The notes below the pieces were generated by a model that saw nothing but the letters and a program-made list of their open reading frames with translations, had not been told where the DNA came from and searched no databases. Positions 37,715 through 48,402 of a stretch of 64,000 nucleotides of DNA are shown in pieces. Both the position numbers and the translations under genes were made by a program. The stretch comes from Aquibacillus albus (GTDB lineage Bacteria; Bacillota; Bacilli; Bacillales; Amphibacillaceae): NCBI RefSeq assembly GCF_016908325.1, contig NZ_JAFBDR010000001.1:62001-126000 (forward strand), given 5' to 3'. Position 1 is the first letter of the stretch. Each line of letters begins with the position of its first letter.

Positions 37715-39788
37715 TATTTTATTTGAAATTGGATTAGAAGAAATGCCAGCTCGATTTTTAAACGATGCACAACAGCAATTAGAGCAAAAATCAATAGAAT
37801 GGTTAGAAAACCTACGTTTGCCATATGAAGAGATTCAGACTTTTGTAACACCTCGAAGATTAGCTATTCTTCTGAAAGGAGTTGCATCTAAACAACCTGA
37901 TCAAGAAGAAGAAGCAAGAGGACCTGCAAAAAAAATTGCCCAAGACGAAGAAGGTAATTGGTCCAAGGCTGCAATTGGATTTACAAAAGGACAAGGAAAA
38001 TCAGTAGATGATATTTATTTTAAAGAAATAAAGGGTACAGAGTATGTATTCGTTAATAAATATATTAAGGGCCAGGAGACAGAAGAATTATTACCTGGGT
38101 TTAAAGATACTTTATTAAGTCTAACTTTTCCCAAAAATATGCGATGGGGCGAATTAAATATTCGGTATGCTAGACCAATTCGATGGATTGTGGCCTTAAA
38201 TGATTCAAAGATTATTCCGATGGAAATTGCTGATGTTAAATCAAGTAATTATTCATACGGACATCGGTTTTTAGGAGAAAAGATTCAGTTGTTGGATGCT
38301 TTAGATTATGAACATACATTGAAAGAACAATATGTCATCGCTAACTCAGCCGAAAGAAAGAAAAGAATATTAGAGGAATTAAAAAATATAGAGCAGGAAA
38401 TGAATTGGGAAATCATGATTGATGACAGCTTACTTGATGAGGTTAGACATCTTGTTGAATATCCTACTGTATTCTATGGTTCTTTTAGTGAAGAATTTTT
38501 AACTGTTCCAGAGGAAGCTTTAATTACTTCCATGAAAGAACATCAACGGTATTTTCCAGTTCGTTCAAAAAATGGAACATTACTGCCAAACTTTGTAGCT
38601 GTGCGAAATGGTGATGATCAATTTATTGAAACAGTAGCTAAAGGTAACGAGAAAGTACTTCGTGCAAGATTGTCAGATGCAAGATTCTTTTATGAAGAAG
38701 ATCAAAAGCAAACAATAAAACAGAACTTAGATAAATTAAAAAGAATGGTATTTCAAGAAAAACTTGGTACCATTGCTGACAAAGTAAATAGAGTAGTTGC
38801 TATTTCAAAAGAAATGACTGACTTGCTGCACTTAAGTCCTGAGGAAACTAAAAATGTAATACGTGCAGCTGAAATTTGTAAATTTGATCTGGTAACAAAT
38901 ATGGTAAATGAATTTACAGAGCTCCAAGGAATTATGGGGGAAAAGTACGCAAGACTTTTTGGTGAAAATAAGGCAGTTGCGACAGCAATTAATGAACATT
39001 ATATGCCGAGGCATGCTAATGACCGTTTGCCAAATTCAACGGAGGGAGCAATTGTAAGTATTGCTGATAAATTGGATACCATTATCGGTTGTATATCTGT
39101 TGGTATATTACCAAGTGGTTCACAAGATCCATACGCTCTTCGAAGACAGGCACTCGGAATATTACAAATTATAAATGAAAAAGAATGGAAAATTAACCTG
39201 GAATCCTTGTTCGAATCAACACAATCTATTATTGATAATGACGATATTAAAACTATTAATAAGGAGGAAGTTAACCAGACTGTTCGTGAATTCTTCAAAG
39301 GAAGGGCTTCTTATATATTAAAGGAGGAAAATATTGATCAGGATATTATCGATGCTATTCTTGCCAGTGATCTAGAGAATTTTGCATTCACATTAGAAAA
39401 AGCAAAGCTACTGATGGAAATGAAACAGGATGAATCATTTAAAGATGTCCAAGAGGCTTTTGTCCGTGTGCTTAATTTAGCTTCTAAAGGTAAAGATACT
39501 GGTGTGGATCCTAATTTATTCCAAAATGAATATGAAAAGAAATTATTCGAATCCTTTAATGAGGTAGAAAGTAAGTATGGAAAAGTAATGGAACAAGGTA
39601 ACGCGAGGGAAGCGGTTAATATTGTTAGTCACTTATCTACACCGATACATGAATTTTTTGATCATACGATGGTAATGGTTGAAGATGAAAAAATCAAGCA
39701 TAATCGACTCTCGTTACTGAATAAAATAGCAAGTATGGTCTTTACATTTGCAGATTTAACAAAAGTACAATGGAAACAACAGTACTAA
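37701..39788 (+). CDS. glyS: Glycyl-tRNA synthetase beta subunit
   Basis: GlyS is the tRNA-binding beta subunit. The 695-aa protein starts [15 protein letters not shown], carries an HD-like region in the middle and ends in a DALR-type anticodon-binding domain (about 580-690, with [22 protein letters not shown]). AAGGAGG for its start lies inside glyQ. In B. subtilis, ccpN and yqfL come next; here only yqfL does. Confidence 0.97.
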   Translation: MTTSNILFEIGLEEMPARFLNDAQQQLEQKSIEWLENLRLPYEEIQTFVTPRRLAILLKGVASKQPDQEEEARGPAKKIAQDEEGNWSKAAIGFTKGQGKSVDDIYFKEIKGTEYVFVNKYIKGQETEELLPGFKDTLLSLTFPKNMRWGELNIRYARPIRWIVALNDSKIIPMEIADVKSSNYSYGHRFLGEKIQLLDALDYEHTLKEQYVIANSAERKKRILEELKNIEQEMNWEIMIDDSLLDEVRHLVEYPTVFYGSFSEEFLTVPEEALITSMKEHQRYFPVRSKNGTLLPNFVAVRNGDDQFIETVAKGNEKVLRARLSDARFFYEEDQKQTIKQNLDKLKRMVFQEKLGTIADKVNRVVAISKEMTDLLHLSPEETKNVIRAAEICKFDLVTNMVNEFTELQGIMGEKYARLFGENKAVATAINEHYMPRHANDRLPNSTEGAIVSIADKLDTIIGCISVGILPSGSQDPYALRRQALGILQIINEKEWKINLESLFESTQSIIDNDDIKTINKEEVNQTVREFFKGRASYILKEENIDQDIIDAILASDLENFAFTLEKAKLLMEMKQDESFKDVQEAFVRVLNLASKGKDTGVDPNLFQNEYEKKLFESFNEVESKYGKVMEQGNAREAVNIVSHLSTPIHEFFDHTMVMVEDEKIKHNRLSLLNKIASMVFTFADLTKVQWKQQY

Positions 39789-39927
39789 ACGACTTGAAAG
39801 ACAATGCTAAGCCAAATGATTTTTTCTTTTATTTTACGTTCAAGTCCGTGTTCATACATTTATTGAAAACGAGCTGTTTAAATACCTTTTTGGTCGACAA
39901 CGAAGAGTGGACGTTATGGGAGGCTAC

Positions 39928-40740
39928 ATGCCGATGAAAAAACCTACTGTTTTTGTTATTTCTGATTCTGTCGGTGAAACAGCAGAATTTGTTATAAAAG
40001 CAGCATTAAGTCAATTTATTTCCGATAGTGACTATATAATGTACCGTTTTCCTTATGTTCAAGAAGAAAGAGTACTAAGGGGTGCGATTATACAAGCAAA
40101 AGAACAAGCTGGTATCATAGGTTTTACACTTGTAGATCCATCTCTCAGAAATTATTTGATCAAAGAGGCAAATTTAGCAAAGGTTGAATGTATTGATATC
40201 ATGGGCCCTATGATGGCTGCTATGGAACGTTCATTTAACCAAAAACCAAGGCTAGAGCCGGGATTGGTACACAAGCTTGACGAGGATTACTTTAAACGAG
40301 TAGAAGCAATTGAGTTTGCAGTCAGATATGATGACGGTAGAGACCCTAAAGGGATTACACAAGCTGATATTGTTTTAATAGGTGTATCGCGAACATCGAA
40401 AACTCCATTATCACAATATTTGGCACATAAACGTCTGAAAGTTGCGAATGTCCCTATCGTACCTGAGGTAGAACCTCCAAAACAATTATTTTCTGTTAAT
40501 CCTAACAAGTGCGTTGGGTTAAGAATTAGCTCAGAAAAGCTGAATGATGTTCGAAAAGAACGGTTAAAGGCACTAGGATTAAGAGATCAATCAAGTTATG
40601 CAAATATCGATAGAATTAATCAGGAGTTACGTCATTTTCAATCTATAATTGACCGAATAGGTTGTCCTGTTATTGATGTATCAAACAAAGCTGTCGAGGA
40701 GACAGCAAATGTTATTTTAAATAATTATCTGAAAAACTGA
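39928..40740 (+). CDS. yqfL: PPDK-regulatory-type kinase/pyrophosphorylase YqfL
   Basis: This 270-aa protein belongs to the DUF299 family of bifunctional serine/threonine kinase-pyrophosphorylases that regulate pyruvate phosphate dikinase or PEP synthase. The P-loop-like [25 protein letters not shown] motif is intact (here positions 151-175), as is the N-terminal [14 protein letters not shown] start at the ATG at 39928, preceded by GGGAGG at 5 nt; the GTG at 39907 lacks a site. In B. subtilis YqfL acts with CcpN in gluconeogenic control, but ccpN is not next to it here. Confidence 0.92.
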   Translation: MPMKKPTVFVISDSVGETAEFVIKAALSQFISDSDYIMYRFPYVQEERVLRGAIIQAKEQAGIIGFTLVDPSLRNYLIKEANLAKVECIDIMGPMMAAMERSFNQKPRLEPGLVHKLDEDYFKRVEAIEFAVRYDDGRDPKGITQADIVLIGVSRTSKTPLSQYLAHKRLKVANVPIVPEVEPPKQLFSVNPNKCVGLRISSEKLNDVRKERLKALGLRDQSSYANIDRINQELRHFQSIIDRIGCPVIDVSNKAVEETANVILNNYLKN

Positions 40741-41191
40741 TAAATCATACAACAAGGGTCTGATCACAGCTGTTTTTAATAAAACAAATTTTGTGGTTAG
40801 GCCTTTCATCAGTTTTTAAAAGAAAATATCAAAAAAATGTTAGCAATTTTAAAATAATTGTATTATAATTAGAATTTGTGAAAAAATGTTTCTATACATC
40901 CTAATAAAAGTTTAATTTCCTACATACTATCCATTAGTAATAAAACATTGAATTAAAAGCAGGAATATAACCTTCATTGTAGAATAAATATTATGGCACT
41001 GTTTTAGTTTTAGCTAATAAGAATAACTTTTTCGACAAAATGCTAATTCTAAAAAGGTTTATTATCCTTAATTTAGAGGTATTACTATAAAAGTAAAGTT
41101 AAAATTTTTTTATTCATCATAAAAAAATTTGTCGAAGATGAAGGGTTTTTGTTATTAATCTAGAATAAAAATAAAATATGGTGATTTTTAA
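40741..41191. other. AT-rich intergenic region yqfL-dnaG
   Basis: A 451-bp gap. Near 40752-40805 an imperfect stem of about 14 bp with a long loop (AAGGGTCTGATCAC with GTGGTTAGGCCTTT) may end the yqfL transcript. The rest is very AT-rich and holds a candidate promoter at 40840-40869. I see no gene in it. Confidence 0.5.
40840..40869 (+). promoter_or_regulatory. Candidate promoter upstream of dnaG-sigA
   Basis: TTAGCA and a perfect TATAAT are 18 bp apart. The site is more than 300 bp before dnaG, so a long leader or further promoters closer to the gene are implied. AT richness raises the chance of a false hit. Confidence 0.4.
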
Positions 41192-43012
41192 ATGTCTAAT
41201 CAAATTCCAGAAGAGACAATTGAAGAAATACGTAATTCTAATGATATTGTGGATGTAATCGGGGAATATGTCCAGTTGAAAAAACAGGGCAGAAACTTTT
41301 TTGGGTTGTGCCCTTTTCATGGTGAAAAAACACCATCTTTTTCCGTCACACAAGAAAAACAAATCTTCCACTGTTTTGGTTGTGGAAAAGGAGGAAATGC
41401 AGTAACCTTCATCATGGAGATTGAAGGTTTTACCTTTTATCAAGCAATTCAACACTTAGCTGCTAAAAGTGGACACACATTACCAGACAACTTACACCCC
41501 AATCAAGAAGGTCATCATAATAAAGAACAAGAAAATGTTTTGAAAGCTTTCGAATGGTTAACAAAATTATACCATCATTTATTGAGACATACAAAAGAAG
41601 GTAAAGAAGGATACAACTATTTGATAAGTCGCGGGTTTAATGATGAGGTGATTGATAGGTTTCAGCTTGGATTTTCACCAAATTCAAAAGAATTCATAGC
41701 TGAATTCCTCGAGAAGAAGGGATTTCATCGTCAATTAATGGTTAAAGCAGGTGTTTTAACTGTCAATGATCAAAATCAGGCTACTGATAGATTTCGCGGT
41801 AGAGTTATCTTTCCTATTCGAAACCATTTAGGTAAAAGCATTGGGTTTGGCGGAAGGACGATTTCGGACCAGGAACCAAAGTATCTAAATAGTCCTGAAT
41901 CTGATTTATTCCGAAAGGGAAGTTTACTGTACAATTTTGATTTGGCAAGAGCTTCTATTCGAAAGGAACAAGAAGCCGTTTTATTTGAAGGATATATGGA
42001 CGTTATTTCAGCATATAAAGCTGGGATTCAAAATGGAATTGCAACATTGGGTACTTCTATAACTGAATCACAAGCAAAGCTTTTAAGAAGGTATGTAGAT
42101 ACGGTTATTATCTGTTACGATGCTGATCGTGCAGGGTTACAGGCGTCTTTTAAAGCAGCAAAATTATTAAAAAATGTTGGGTGTCATGTAAAAGTTGCAT
42201 CAATGCCAGATAATTTAGATCCTGATGAATATATTCAATTATATGGGGCAGAACGATTTAAAAATGACGTTATTACTTCAAGTGATACGTACATGGCATT
42301 TATAATAAGATATTTTAGAAAAGATTATAACTTAAAATTAGAAGGAGATCGCATACAATATGTTGAAAGAGTACTTGATGAGTTGGCCTTAATAGAAAGG
42401 CCAATTGAAAGAGAGCACTTTTTAAAAGAGCTTGCTAACGAGTTTGAATTGTCTTCTAAGGTTTTAGATGAGGAAATCCGATCTCGTAGGCAAAAGATAG
42501 GCTTTAAGCAGGATAAGCAACAACAAGTTAGCCATACTAAGGTGACAAAAGATACATTTCAAACAAAAAAAATGTTGCCAGCTTTTCATAATGCAGAAAG
42601 GCAGCTACTTGCTTATATGCTTCATGATTTTTCAATAGCAGAAAAAGTAAAGGAAGAGTTAGGGGCTTCTTTTAATGTAGATGAACATAAAGTGATTGTT
42701 ACTTATTTATATGCTTATTATGAAGCTGGACATGAGCCAAACGTCAGTCACTTTATTGAAAATTTACCTGATTCTTCGCTTCAGCACTTAGTCGTTCAGA
42801 TAGCAATGGTACCTATCCATAGCAATATAAGTGATAAGGAAATTAATGACTACATTTGGACTATTCTTTCAGAACAAAGTCATCATGCTAAAATTAAATC
42901 TTTAAAGGCTGAGCAAAAGGAAGCTGAAAAACAAAATGATTCAGTAAAGGCTGCACAAATAGGAATGGAAATCGTAGAGATACAGAGGCAAATCAAAAAA
43001 TCAAATCTGTGA
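41192..43012 (+). CDS. dnaG: DNA primase DnaG
   Basis: DnaG makes RNA primers for DNA replication. The 606-aa protein has an N-terminal zinc ribbon with C40, H43, C61 and C64 (LCPFHGEKTPSF, HCFGCGKGGN). The TOPRIM catalytic core follows (LFEGYMDVISA near 266 and the acidic YDADRAG near 308), then a C-terminal helicase-binding domain. All catalytic residues are present. It is followed 42 bp later by sigA, the classic dnaG-sigA pair. The yqxD (yaiI) gene that precedes it in B. subtilis is absent. Confidence 0.97.
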   Translation: MSNQIPEETIEEIRNSNDIVDVIGEYVQLKKQGRNFFGLCPFHGEKTPSFSVTQEKQIFHCFGCGKGGNAVTFIMEIEGFTFYQAIQHLAAKSGHTLPDNLHPNQEGHHNKEQENVLKAFEWLTKLYHHLLRHTKEGKEGYNYLISRGFNDEVIDRFQLGFSPNSKEFIAEFLEKKGFHRQLMVKAGVLTVNDQNQATDRFRGRVIFPIRNHLGKSIGFGGRTISDQEPKYLNSPESDLFRKGSLLYNFDLARASIRKEQEAVLFEGYMDVISAYKAGIQNGIATLGTSITESQAKLLRRYVDTVIICYDADRAGLQASFKAAKLLKNVGCHVKVASMPDNLDPDEYIQLYGAERFKNDVITSSDTYMAFIIRYFRKDYNLKLEGDRIQYVERVLDELALIERPIEREHFLKELANEFELSSKVLDEEIRSRRQKIGFKQDKQQQVSHTKVTKDTFQTKKMLPAFHNAERQLLAYMLHDFSIAEKVKEELGASFNVDEHKVIVTYLYAYYEAGHEPNVSHFIENLPDSSLQHLVVQIAMVPIHSNISDKEINDYIWTILSEQSHHAKIKSLKAEQKEAEKQNDSVKAAQIGMEIVEIQRQIKKSNL

Positions 43013-43054
43013 TGATAGAAAGTTAATTAAGCAAGACTGGAAGGAGGGGGACTC

Positions 43055-44176
43055 ATGGCAAATAATAAGCCATCACGTTCAAAAGAAAATGATACTGAAC
43101 TTACGTTAGATCAAGCAAAAGAGCAGATACTTGAACTTGGGAAAAAAAGAGGGATTCTGGCATATGAAGAAGTGGCAGAGCGTTTATCCAATTTTGAGTT
43201 AGAATCTGATCAAATGGACGAATATTATGAGTACCTTAATGAACAAGGAATAGAAGTAATTGGTGATTCAGAAGAGGATCCAAGTATGCAACAACTTTCA
43301 AAGGAAGAAGAATTTGACTTAAACGACCTTAGTGTTCCTCTAGGTATTAAAATAAATGACCCAGTAAGAATGTACTTGAAAGAAATAGGACGGGTTGATT
43401 TATTATCAGCAGCTGAAGAGATTAATTTAGCTAAGAGGATTGAAGAGGGAGAAGAAGAAGCCAAACGTCGATTAGCTGAAGCAAATTTGCGCTTGGTAGT
43501 AAGTATAGCAAAGAGATATGTTGGAAGAGGTATGTTGTTTCTTGACTTAATTCAAGAAGGAAATATGGGCTTAATAAAAGCAGTTGAAAAGTTTGATTAC
43601 CGAAAGGGGTATAAGTTTAGTACCTATGCAACATGGTGGATTAGACAGGCGATTACTCGTGCGATTGCAGATCAGGCCAGAACCATTCGAATTCCTGTGC
43701 ATATGGTGGAGACGATTAACAAATTAATTCGTGTTCAAAGACAATTATTGCAAGACTTGGGAAGAGAGCCGACTCCAGAAGAAATTGCTAAAGAAATGGA
43801 ATTAACCCCTGATAAAGTTCGCGAAATTTTAAAGATAGCTCAGGAGCCAGTTTCTCTTGAAACACCGATTGGTGAAGAAGATGATTCACATCTTGGCGAT
43901 TTTATTGAAGATCAAGAGGCAACCTCACCATCTGATCACGCTGCATATGAATTATTGAAGGAACAGCTTGAAGACGTTCTTGATACGTTAACTGATCGCG
44001 AAGAAAATGTTCTGCGATTACGATTTGGGTTAGACGATGGACGAACACGAACACTAGAAGAAGTTGGTAAAGTGTTTGGTGTAACAAGAGAAAGAATTAG
44101 ACAAATCGAAGCCAAAGCTCTTCGCAAACTCCGTCATCCAAGTCGTAGTAAACGATTAAAAGATTTCCTTGAATGA
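43055..44176 (+). CDS. sigA: Housekeeping sigma factor SigA (RpoD)
   Basis: SigA is the primary sigma-70 factor that directs RNA polymerase to most promoters. The 373-aa protein has regions 1.1 (acidic N-terminus), 1.2 ([16 protein letters not shown]), 2.4 ([20 protein letters not shown]), 3 and 4.2 ([20 protein letters not shown]). It starts after GGAAGGAGGGG. A hairpin follows at 44198. Confidence 0.98.
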   Translation: MANNKPSRSKENDTELTLDQAKEQILELGKKRGILAYEEVAERLSNFELESDQMDEYYEYLNEQGIEVIGDSEEDPSMQQLSKEEEFDLNDLSVPLGIKINDPVRMYLKEIGRVDLLSAAEEINLAKRIEEGEEEAKRRLAEANLRLVVSIAKRYVGRGMLFLDLIQEGNMGLIKAVEKFDYRKGYKFSTYATWWIRQAITRAIADQARTIRIPVHMVETINKLIRVQRQLLQDLGREPTPEEIAKEMELTPDKVREILKIAQEPVSLETPIGEEDDSHLGDFIEDQEATSPSDHAAYELLKEQLEDVLDTLTDREENVLRLRFGLDDGRTRTLEEVGKVFGVTRERIRQIEAKALRKLRHPSRSKRLKDFLE

Positions 44177-44197
44177 TGAAGTATTTGTATATTAGCT

Positions 44198-44231
44198 CAG
44201 TCATTGTGGGTGCAATGGCTGTGCATTTTTA
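44198..44231 (+). terminator. Probable terminator after sigA
   Basis: A 9-bp stem with one wobble (CAGTCATTG with CAATGGCTG) has a 6-nt loop; a short T run follows after six further bases. Confidence 0.5.
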
Positions 44232-44392
44232 TTTCACTTGAAAGAAGTGAGTGATTTGACAAGAATGAATTTACTATTGGAAGCATTATAATTACTTCCA
44301 TCTGGTACTGTGATTTCTTATTAGCCTTGTATTCACAAGGCGATGATAAAAGAATCATTGGCTAAAAGAAAAAGTCAAAATTATTTCTTCAG

Positions 44393-44680
44393 TTGATTCA
44401 AATATGTTTATTACTTTTAACATTTCTTGTCATTTATTTTACTGAATTGAACGACGTAATGCAAACTGTCTTACTTTTATTTTTTGTGATAATATCTTAT
44501 GTGATTTATCTGAATTCCTACAGAAAACAAAGATATTTTCCATTTTTATCATTATTTATCATTTTATTAGTCGTTTTTTTAGTTAAATCTTAAATATTTT
44601 TTTGCTTATGGGTTGTAATTGGATGGTATAAACATTCAGGGGTTATCGGTTTAATAGTTGCTATATTAACTGCTTTTTGA
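44393..44680 (+). pseudogene. Possible remnant of a small membrane protein
   Basis: A frame starting at a TTG (44393) encodes 66 hydrophobic residues with two likely membrane segments and a basic loop (SYRKQRYFPF) before a TAA at 44591. The same frame then continues for 28 more codons that again look like a membrane segment (WVVIGWYKHSGVIGLIVAILTAF) up to a TGA at 44680. There is no good binding site. This could be a decayed gene, or chance in AT-rich DNA, where hydrophobic frames arise easily. No function is proposed. Confidence 0.3.
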
Positions 44681-44872
44681 TTAAAAAGTATAAAAATTTT
44701 CATAATAATAATATAAAAAGTAGTAAAAAATTTAAGATGTCACACTTTTTTCCTTTCAACTGTTGTCATTTTAAAGTAAAATATAGGTAGTTTTGTTAGT
44801 AATAAAACTTAGTCGGGTATCAAGTTTTGTTTAAACAACTTAATGAGGAGATTACATAAGGAGGACATATTG

Positions 44873-45250
44873 ATGAAAAGAAACCCAGTTATCCCTTATG
44901 CCATCATAGCAGTGTTGGGAATACTTGCAATGATCATTCTTGCTGTTGTTGGATTAGATCAGCAGGAAAAAATTGAATTAGCTCATGAAAATGGTGGAGA
45001 ACAAACAGATGCTGAACCAAGAGAGCCAGAAGCAATTGCGCAAAGTTGTATTGGTTGTCATGGTACAGATTTAGCTGGTGGAGGTTCTGCGCCGTCACTG
45101 CAAGACGTTGGCAACAAATATACGCAGGAAGAAATTCTTGACATAATCAAAAATGGTATTCCAGGAACTTCCATGCCTAGTATGGTACCAACAATCAGTA
45201 ACGAAGAAGCAGAAGTGCTAGCGTCTTGGTTAGCAGAAAACAATAAATGA
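44873..45250 (+). CDS. cccA: Cytochrome c-550 (CccA)
   Basis: CccA is a small membrane-anchored cytochrome c of the respiratory chain. The 125-aa protein has an N-terminal membrane anchor (about 8-28), an acidic Gln/Glu linker, and the heme-binding CIGCH motif (C59, C62, H63). The axial methionine is likely in GTSMPSM near the end. The ATG at 44873 lies 8 nt after AAGGAGG; the upstream frame from 44843 is ignored. A terminator follows at once. Confidence 0.94.
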   Translation: MKRNPVIPYAIIAVLGILAMIILAVVGLDQQEKIELAHENGGEQTDAEPREPEAIAQSCIGCHGTDLAGGGSAPSLQDVGNKYTQEEILDIIKNGIPGTSMPSMVPTISNEEAEVLASWLAENNK

Positions 45251-45254
45251 TAAA

Positions 45255-45293
45255 ATAAAAGCTTTCTGTCATTCAGAGAGCTTTTATTTTTAA
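45255..45293 (+). terminator. Terminator of cccA
   Basis: A 14-bp stem with one wobble (ATAAAAGCTTTCTG with CAGAGAGCTTTTAT) has a 5-nt loop and a T tract, starting 4 bp after the stop codon. Confidence 0.9.
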
Positions 45294-45312
45294 TGCTTTG
45301 GAGGTCTTTTTT

Positions 45313-46041
45313 ATGAACGAAATCATGCTTTCCGATCGATTACAGATGATCGCTTCCTTTTTGCCTGAAGAGGCTATTTTTGCGGATATTGGTTCTGATC
45401 ATGCTTATTTGCCATGTTATGTTTGTTTAAATAATTTGAGTGCAAAAGCAATTGCGGGGGAAGTAAACGATGGCCCTTATCAACGTGCGAAACGTACGGT
45501 CGAATCCTTTAATCTTATGGATCGAATAGATGTCCGAAAAGGGGATGGATTATCGGTTTTACAGGAAGATGAAGTGGCTCAATTGGTTATAGCAGGTATG
45601 GGCGGAAGCCTGATTAGTCATATATTAGAGACTGGGAAAGATAAATTAGGAAGTGTTGAACGTATTATCGCACAACCTAATATGGATGCTATGGCTATAA
45701 GGAAATGGTTTCATTTAAATAATTTTGAGTTAATAAATGAAAAAATTATTGAAGAAGATGGTCACATCTATGAAATACTTATAGCCGATAAAGGAATTCC
45801 TGATATCCCATATTCAGAAGATTTTATCCAAAATGAATTTCTCTTTGGACCATTTTTATTACAAGAGAAATCAGAGCCATTTAAACAAAAATGGGTAATT
45901 GAAAAAGAAAAAAGGGAACGAGCAGTTAGTCAAATGAAAAAGGCTAAATCACCTGATTATCAAAAAATTAGTCAATTCGAATCAGAAATTCAATTGATTC
46001 AGGAGGTTTTAGATCATGGGCAAAGCCATTCCAGCCAGTAA
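45313..46041 (+). CDS. trmK: tRNA (adenine22-N1)-methyltransferase TrmK
   Basis: TrmK (YqfN) makes m1A22 in the D-loop region of some tRNAs. The 242-aa protein has a class I methyltransferase fold with FADIGSDHAYLPCYV near residue 25, IAGEVNDGPYQRA near 50 and the family-specific VIAGMGGSLISHIL. The ATG at 45313 follows GGAGG at 8 nt; an in-frame TTG at 45298 comes before that site. It overlaps yqfO by 26 bp. Confidence 0.93.
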   Translation: MNEIMLSDRLQMIASFLPEEAIFADIGSDHAYLPCYVCLNNLSAKAIAGEVNDGPYQRAKRTVESFNLMDRIDVRKGDGLSVLQEDEVAQLVIAGMGGSLISHILETGKDKLGSVERIIAQPNMDAMAIRKWFHLNNFELINEKIIEEDGHIYEILIADKGIPDIPYSEDFIQNEFLFGPFLLQEKSEPFKQKWVIEKEKRERAVSQMKKAKSPDYQKISQFESEIQLIQEVLDHGQSHSSQ

Positions 46042-47137
46042 ATTAATTACTCTATTTGAATCTTGGGCACCAAAGCACCTTGCTTATGAATGGGACAATG
46101 TTGGTTTACAGGTCGGATCGTTAAATAAACCTGTGAAAAAAGTGATGGTAACACTGGACGTACTTGAAAATGTAGTAAATGAAGCGATTGAAAAAAATGT
46201 TGATTTAATTATTGCCCATCATCCCCTTTTATTTGAACCACTAAAACAAGTGGATATTAATCATCCGAAAGGTAGAATTATTGAAAAATTATTAAAACAT
46301 AATATTACGGTTTATGCGGCACATACAAATTTAGATATTGTCACTGGTGGTGTAAGTGATATTTTAATGAAAAAATTAAACATAGATAAAACGGATGTTC
46401 TAATAAAATCTGAAACAGAGAAATTAATCAAGTTAATTGTATATGTTCCAGAAACACACGCAGCGAATGTTACTTCAGCACTTGGTGATGCTGGTGCTGG
46501 GCATATCGGTCAGTATAGTCATTGTTCGTTTCAGTCAAAAGGAGTAGGAGCATTTAAAGCCTTAGAAGGTACTAATCCATTTATCGGTGAAAAAGGTGAA
46601 ATAGAAAAAGTAAACGAAATAAAGTTGGAAACGATTATTAAAGAGAATCAGTTGTCAAGTCTATTAGCAGTATTGAAGGATGCACATCCATATGAAGAGG
46701 TAGCTTATGATTTGATTCCGCTTTTAAATAATGGTGAAAAAATTGGTGCGGGACGAATTGGTTCCTTAAAAGAATCCATGTCGTTAGGAGACTTTTGTGA
46801 ATTTGTTAAAAACAAGTTTGAAGTTCCAGCACTACGTGTTACAGGTGATCTAGAAAGTAAGATTAAAAAAGTTGCTTTATTAGGCGGAAGTGGTAAAGGA
46901 TTTATTCATGTAGCTAAACGTATGGGAGCAGATGTCTATGTGACAGGGGATATGACCTTTCATGAAGCACAAGATGCATGGCAAATGGGGTTACATGTCA
47001 TCGATCCGGGACACCATGTTGAAAAGTTCATGAGGGAGTCTGTTAAGTTCTTTTTAGAAGATAAAATAACGGATTTAGATGCTTCTGTCCAAGTAATCGT
47101 TTCCAAAGAAAATACAGAACCTTTTCAATTCATGTAA
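46016..47137 (+). CDS. yqfO: Nif3-like dinuclear metal center protein YqfO
   Basis: YqfO belongs to the Nif3/NIF3L1 family of dinuclear-metal proteins, sometimes annotated as GTP cyclohydrolase 1 type 2. The true substrate is uncertain. The 373-aa protein is the long form with a central PII-like insert (about 135-230). Metal-binding motifs visible are IIAHHPLLFEP near 65, AHTNLD near 102 and, near the end, DVYVTGDMTFHEA and VIDPGHHVEKF. It is translationally coupled to trmK. Confidence 0.92.
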   Translation: MGKAIPASKLITLFESWAPKHLAYEWDNVGLQVGSLNKPVKKVMVTLDVLENVVNEAIEKNVDLIIAHHPLLFEPLKQVDINHPKGRIIEKLLKHNITVYAAHTNLDIVTGGVSDILMKKLNIDKTDVLIKSETEKLIKLIVYVPETHAANVTSALGDAGAGHIGQYSHCSFQSKGVGAFKALEGTNPFIGEKGEIEKVNEIKLETIIKENQLSSLLAVLKDAHPYEEVAYDLIPLLNNGEKIGAGRIGSLKESMSLGDFCEFVKNKFEVPALRVTGDLESKIKKVALLGGSGKGFIHVAKRMGADVYVTGDMTFHEAQDAWQMGLHVIDPGHHVEKFMRESVKFFLEDKITDLDASVQVIVSKENTEPFQFM

Positions 47138-47183
47138 AGGCTGTTTTCTAACAAACAACAAGGAATACAAAAAGAGCCTGTGT

Positions 47184-47234
47184 AAAACAATAAAGTGGCT
47201 GTTACAACAGCCACTTTATTGTTTTATTTTTTTG
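47184..47234. terminator. Bidirectional terminator between yqfO and ispH
   Basis: An almost perfect palindrome of about 20 bp per arm (47184-47203 with 47206-47225) has T tracts on both strands. The ispH stop codon overlaps the right arm. Confidence 0.92.
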
Positions 47235-48168
47235 CTTTTACTTTTGGTAAGATTTTATGCTGTTCAACTTTAGATCTGAGATCCCAAGTTGAATTATCTT
47301 CATTATTGTAATTTTCTATGAATTTAATAACTTCTTTTGTAATAGGAGTTGGTGTTGAAGCACCTGCAGTTACAGCTACTTTATTTACTCCCTTTAGCCA
47401 TTCTAGCTTAATTTCAGACACATCAGCTATTCGATATGCTACAGTTCCTGCAAGCTCTTCTGAGACTTGTGCAAGTCGATTTGAATTATTACTTCTAGGA
47501 TCTCCAACGACAAGTGTCAAGTCTGCTTCTTTTGCTTGTTCAGCAACAGCTTCTTGTCGCACTTGGGTTGCCATGCAAATTTCTTGGATCATTTCAGTTT
47601 GTGGGTATTTCTCTTTTACTTTTTGCATCACATCATAGACATCCCATTGACTCATTGTTGTTTGATTGGTAACTAAAATTTTGTCATTGTCAAGTTGTAG
47701 TTGTTTCACATCTTCTTCTGTTTGAACGAGATGAACATGATCTGGTGCTACACCAATAGCTCCTTCGGGTTCAGGATGTCCTTTTTTACCGATATACACG
47801 ACTTCATAATTCTCTTTTACTTTATCTCTTATTAAATCATGGGTACGAGTTACATCAGGGCAAGTAGCATCAAGTACTGTTAATCCTTTCTCACGTGCTC
47901 GATCTTTTACTTGAGGTGATACCCCATGTGCAGTAAAAATGACCGTCCCTTCCTCAATTTCTTCAAGCAATTCAGCTCGGTTTTTGCCATCAAGAGTTAT
48001 AACACCTTCGTTTTTAAATGCATCCGTTACATGTGAATTATGAACAATCATGCCTAGGATATAGATAGGACGGGGTAAATTTGTATCCTTAACTGCATTC
48101 TGTGCAATCACCATCGCATCTACTACTCCATAACAATAACCACGAGGAGCAATTTTGATTACTTCCAT
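47224..48168 (-). CDS. ispH: 4-hydroxy-3-methylbut-2-enyl diphosphate reductase
   Basis: IspH is the last enzyme of the MEP pathway, reducing HMBPP to IPP and DMAPP with a [4Fe-4S] cluster. The 314-aa protein has the cluster cysteines in PRGYCYGV (C12), DATCPDVT near 99 and EICMATQ near 190. The catalytic glutamate region (NQTTMSQ) and histidines (VHNSHV, TAHGVSP) are also present. It is alone on the reverse strand. ispG of the same pathway lies 5 kb away, also reversed. Confidence 0.96.
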   Translation of the reverse strand: MEVIKIAPRGYCYGVVDAMVIAQNAVKDTNLPRPIYILGMIVHNSHVTDAFKNEGVITLDGKNRAELLEEIEEGTVIFTAHGVSPQVKDRAREKGLTVLDATCPDVTRTHDLIRDKVKENYEVVYIGKKGHPEPEGAIGVAPDHVHLVQTEEDVKQLQLDNDKILVTNQTTMSQWDVYDVMQKVKEKYPQTEMIQEICMATQVRQEAVAEQAKEADLTLVVGDPRSNNSNRLAQVSEELAGTVAYRIADVSEIKLEWLKGVNKVAVTAGASTPTPITKEVIKFIENYNNEDNSTWDLRSKVEQHKILPKVKAKK

Positions 48169-48402
48169 GTCATTTCCCCCTTTATATCATGAATATGAGA
48201 TTGTTTGATTGTTTAGGCATTAGTTTCATTATAAAGGCAAAACTACAAGTTGACAAAGATAATATATAATACACTATGTGCAATTTAGCTTGTACTATCC
48301 TATAATAGAAAATGATTTACTAAAAGAAAATATTACATGTATTGGGAATATGTAGAGAATTTATAGTTTTTATATTATAAAAATCGTTAAAGGAGTATTA
48401 AC

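Larger units (their letters stand above)
44177..44872. other. Intergenic region sigA-cccA with decayed ORF
   Basis: A 696-bp gap that is AT-rich. It holds the sigA terminator, stacked hairpins around 44321-44365 (TTAGCC with GGCTAA, inside it GCCTTGT/ACAAGGC), a hydrophobic frame broken by a stop at 44591, and the leader of cccA. No confident complete gene is visible. Confidence 0.6.

Noticed and set aside
48240-48320. TTGACA near 48250 and TATAAT near 48300 as a cshB promoter
   Set aside because: The two boxes are not at a workable spacing with each other, and neither has a good partner.
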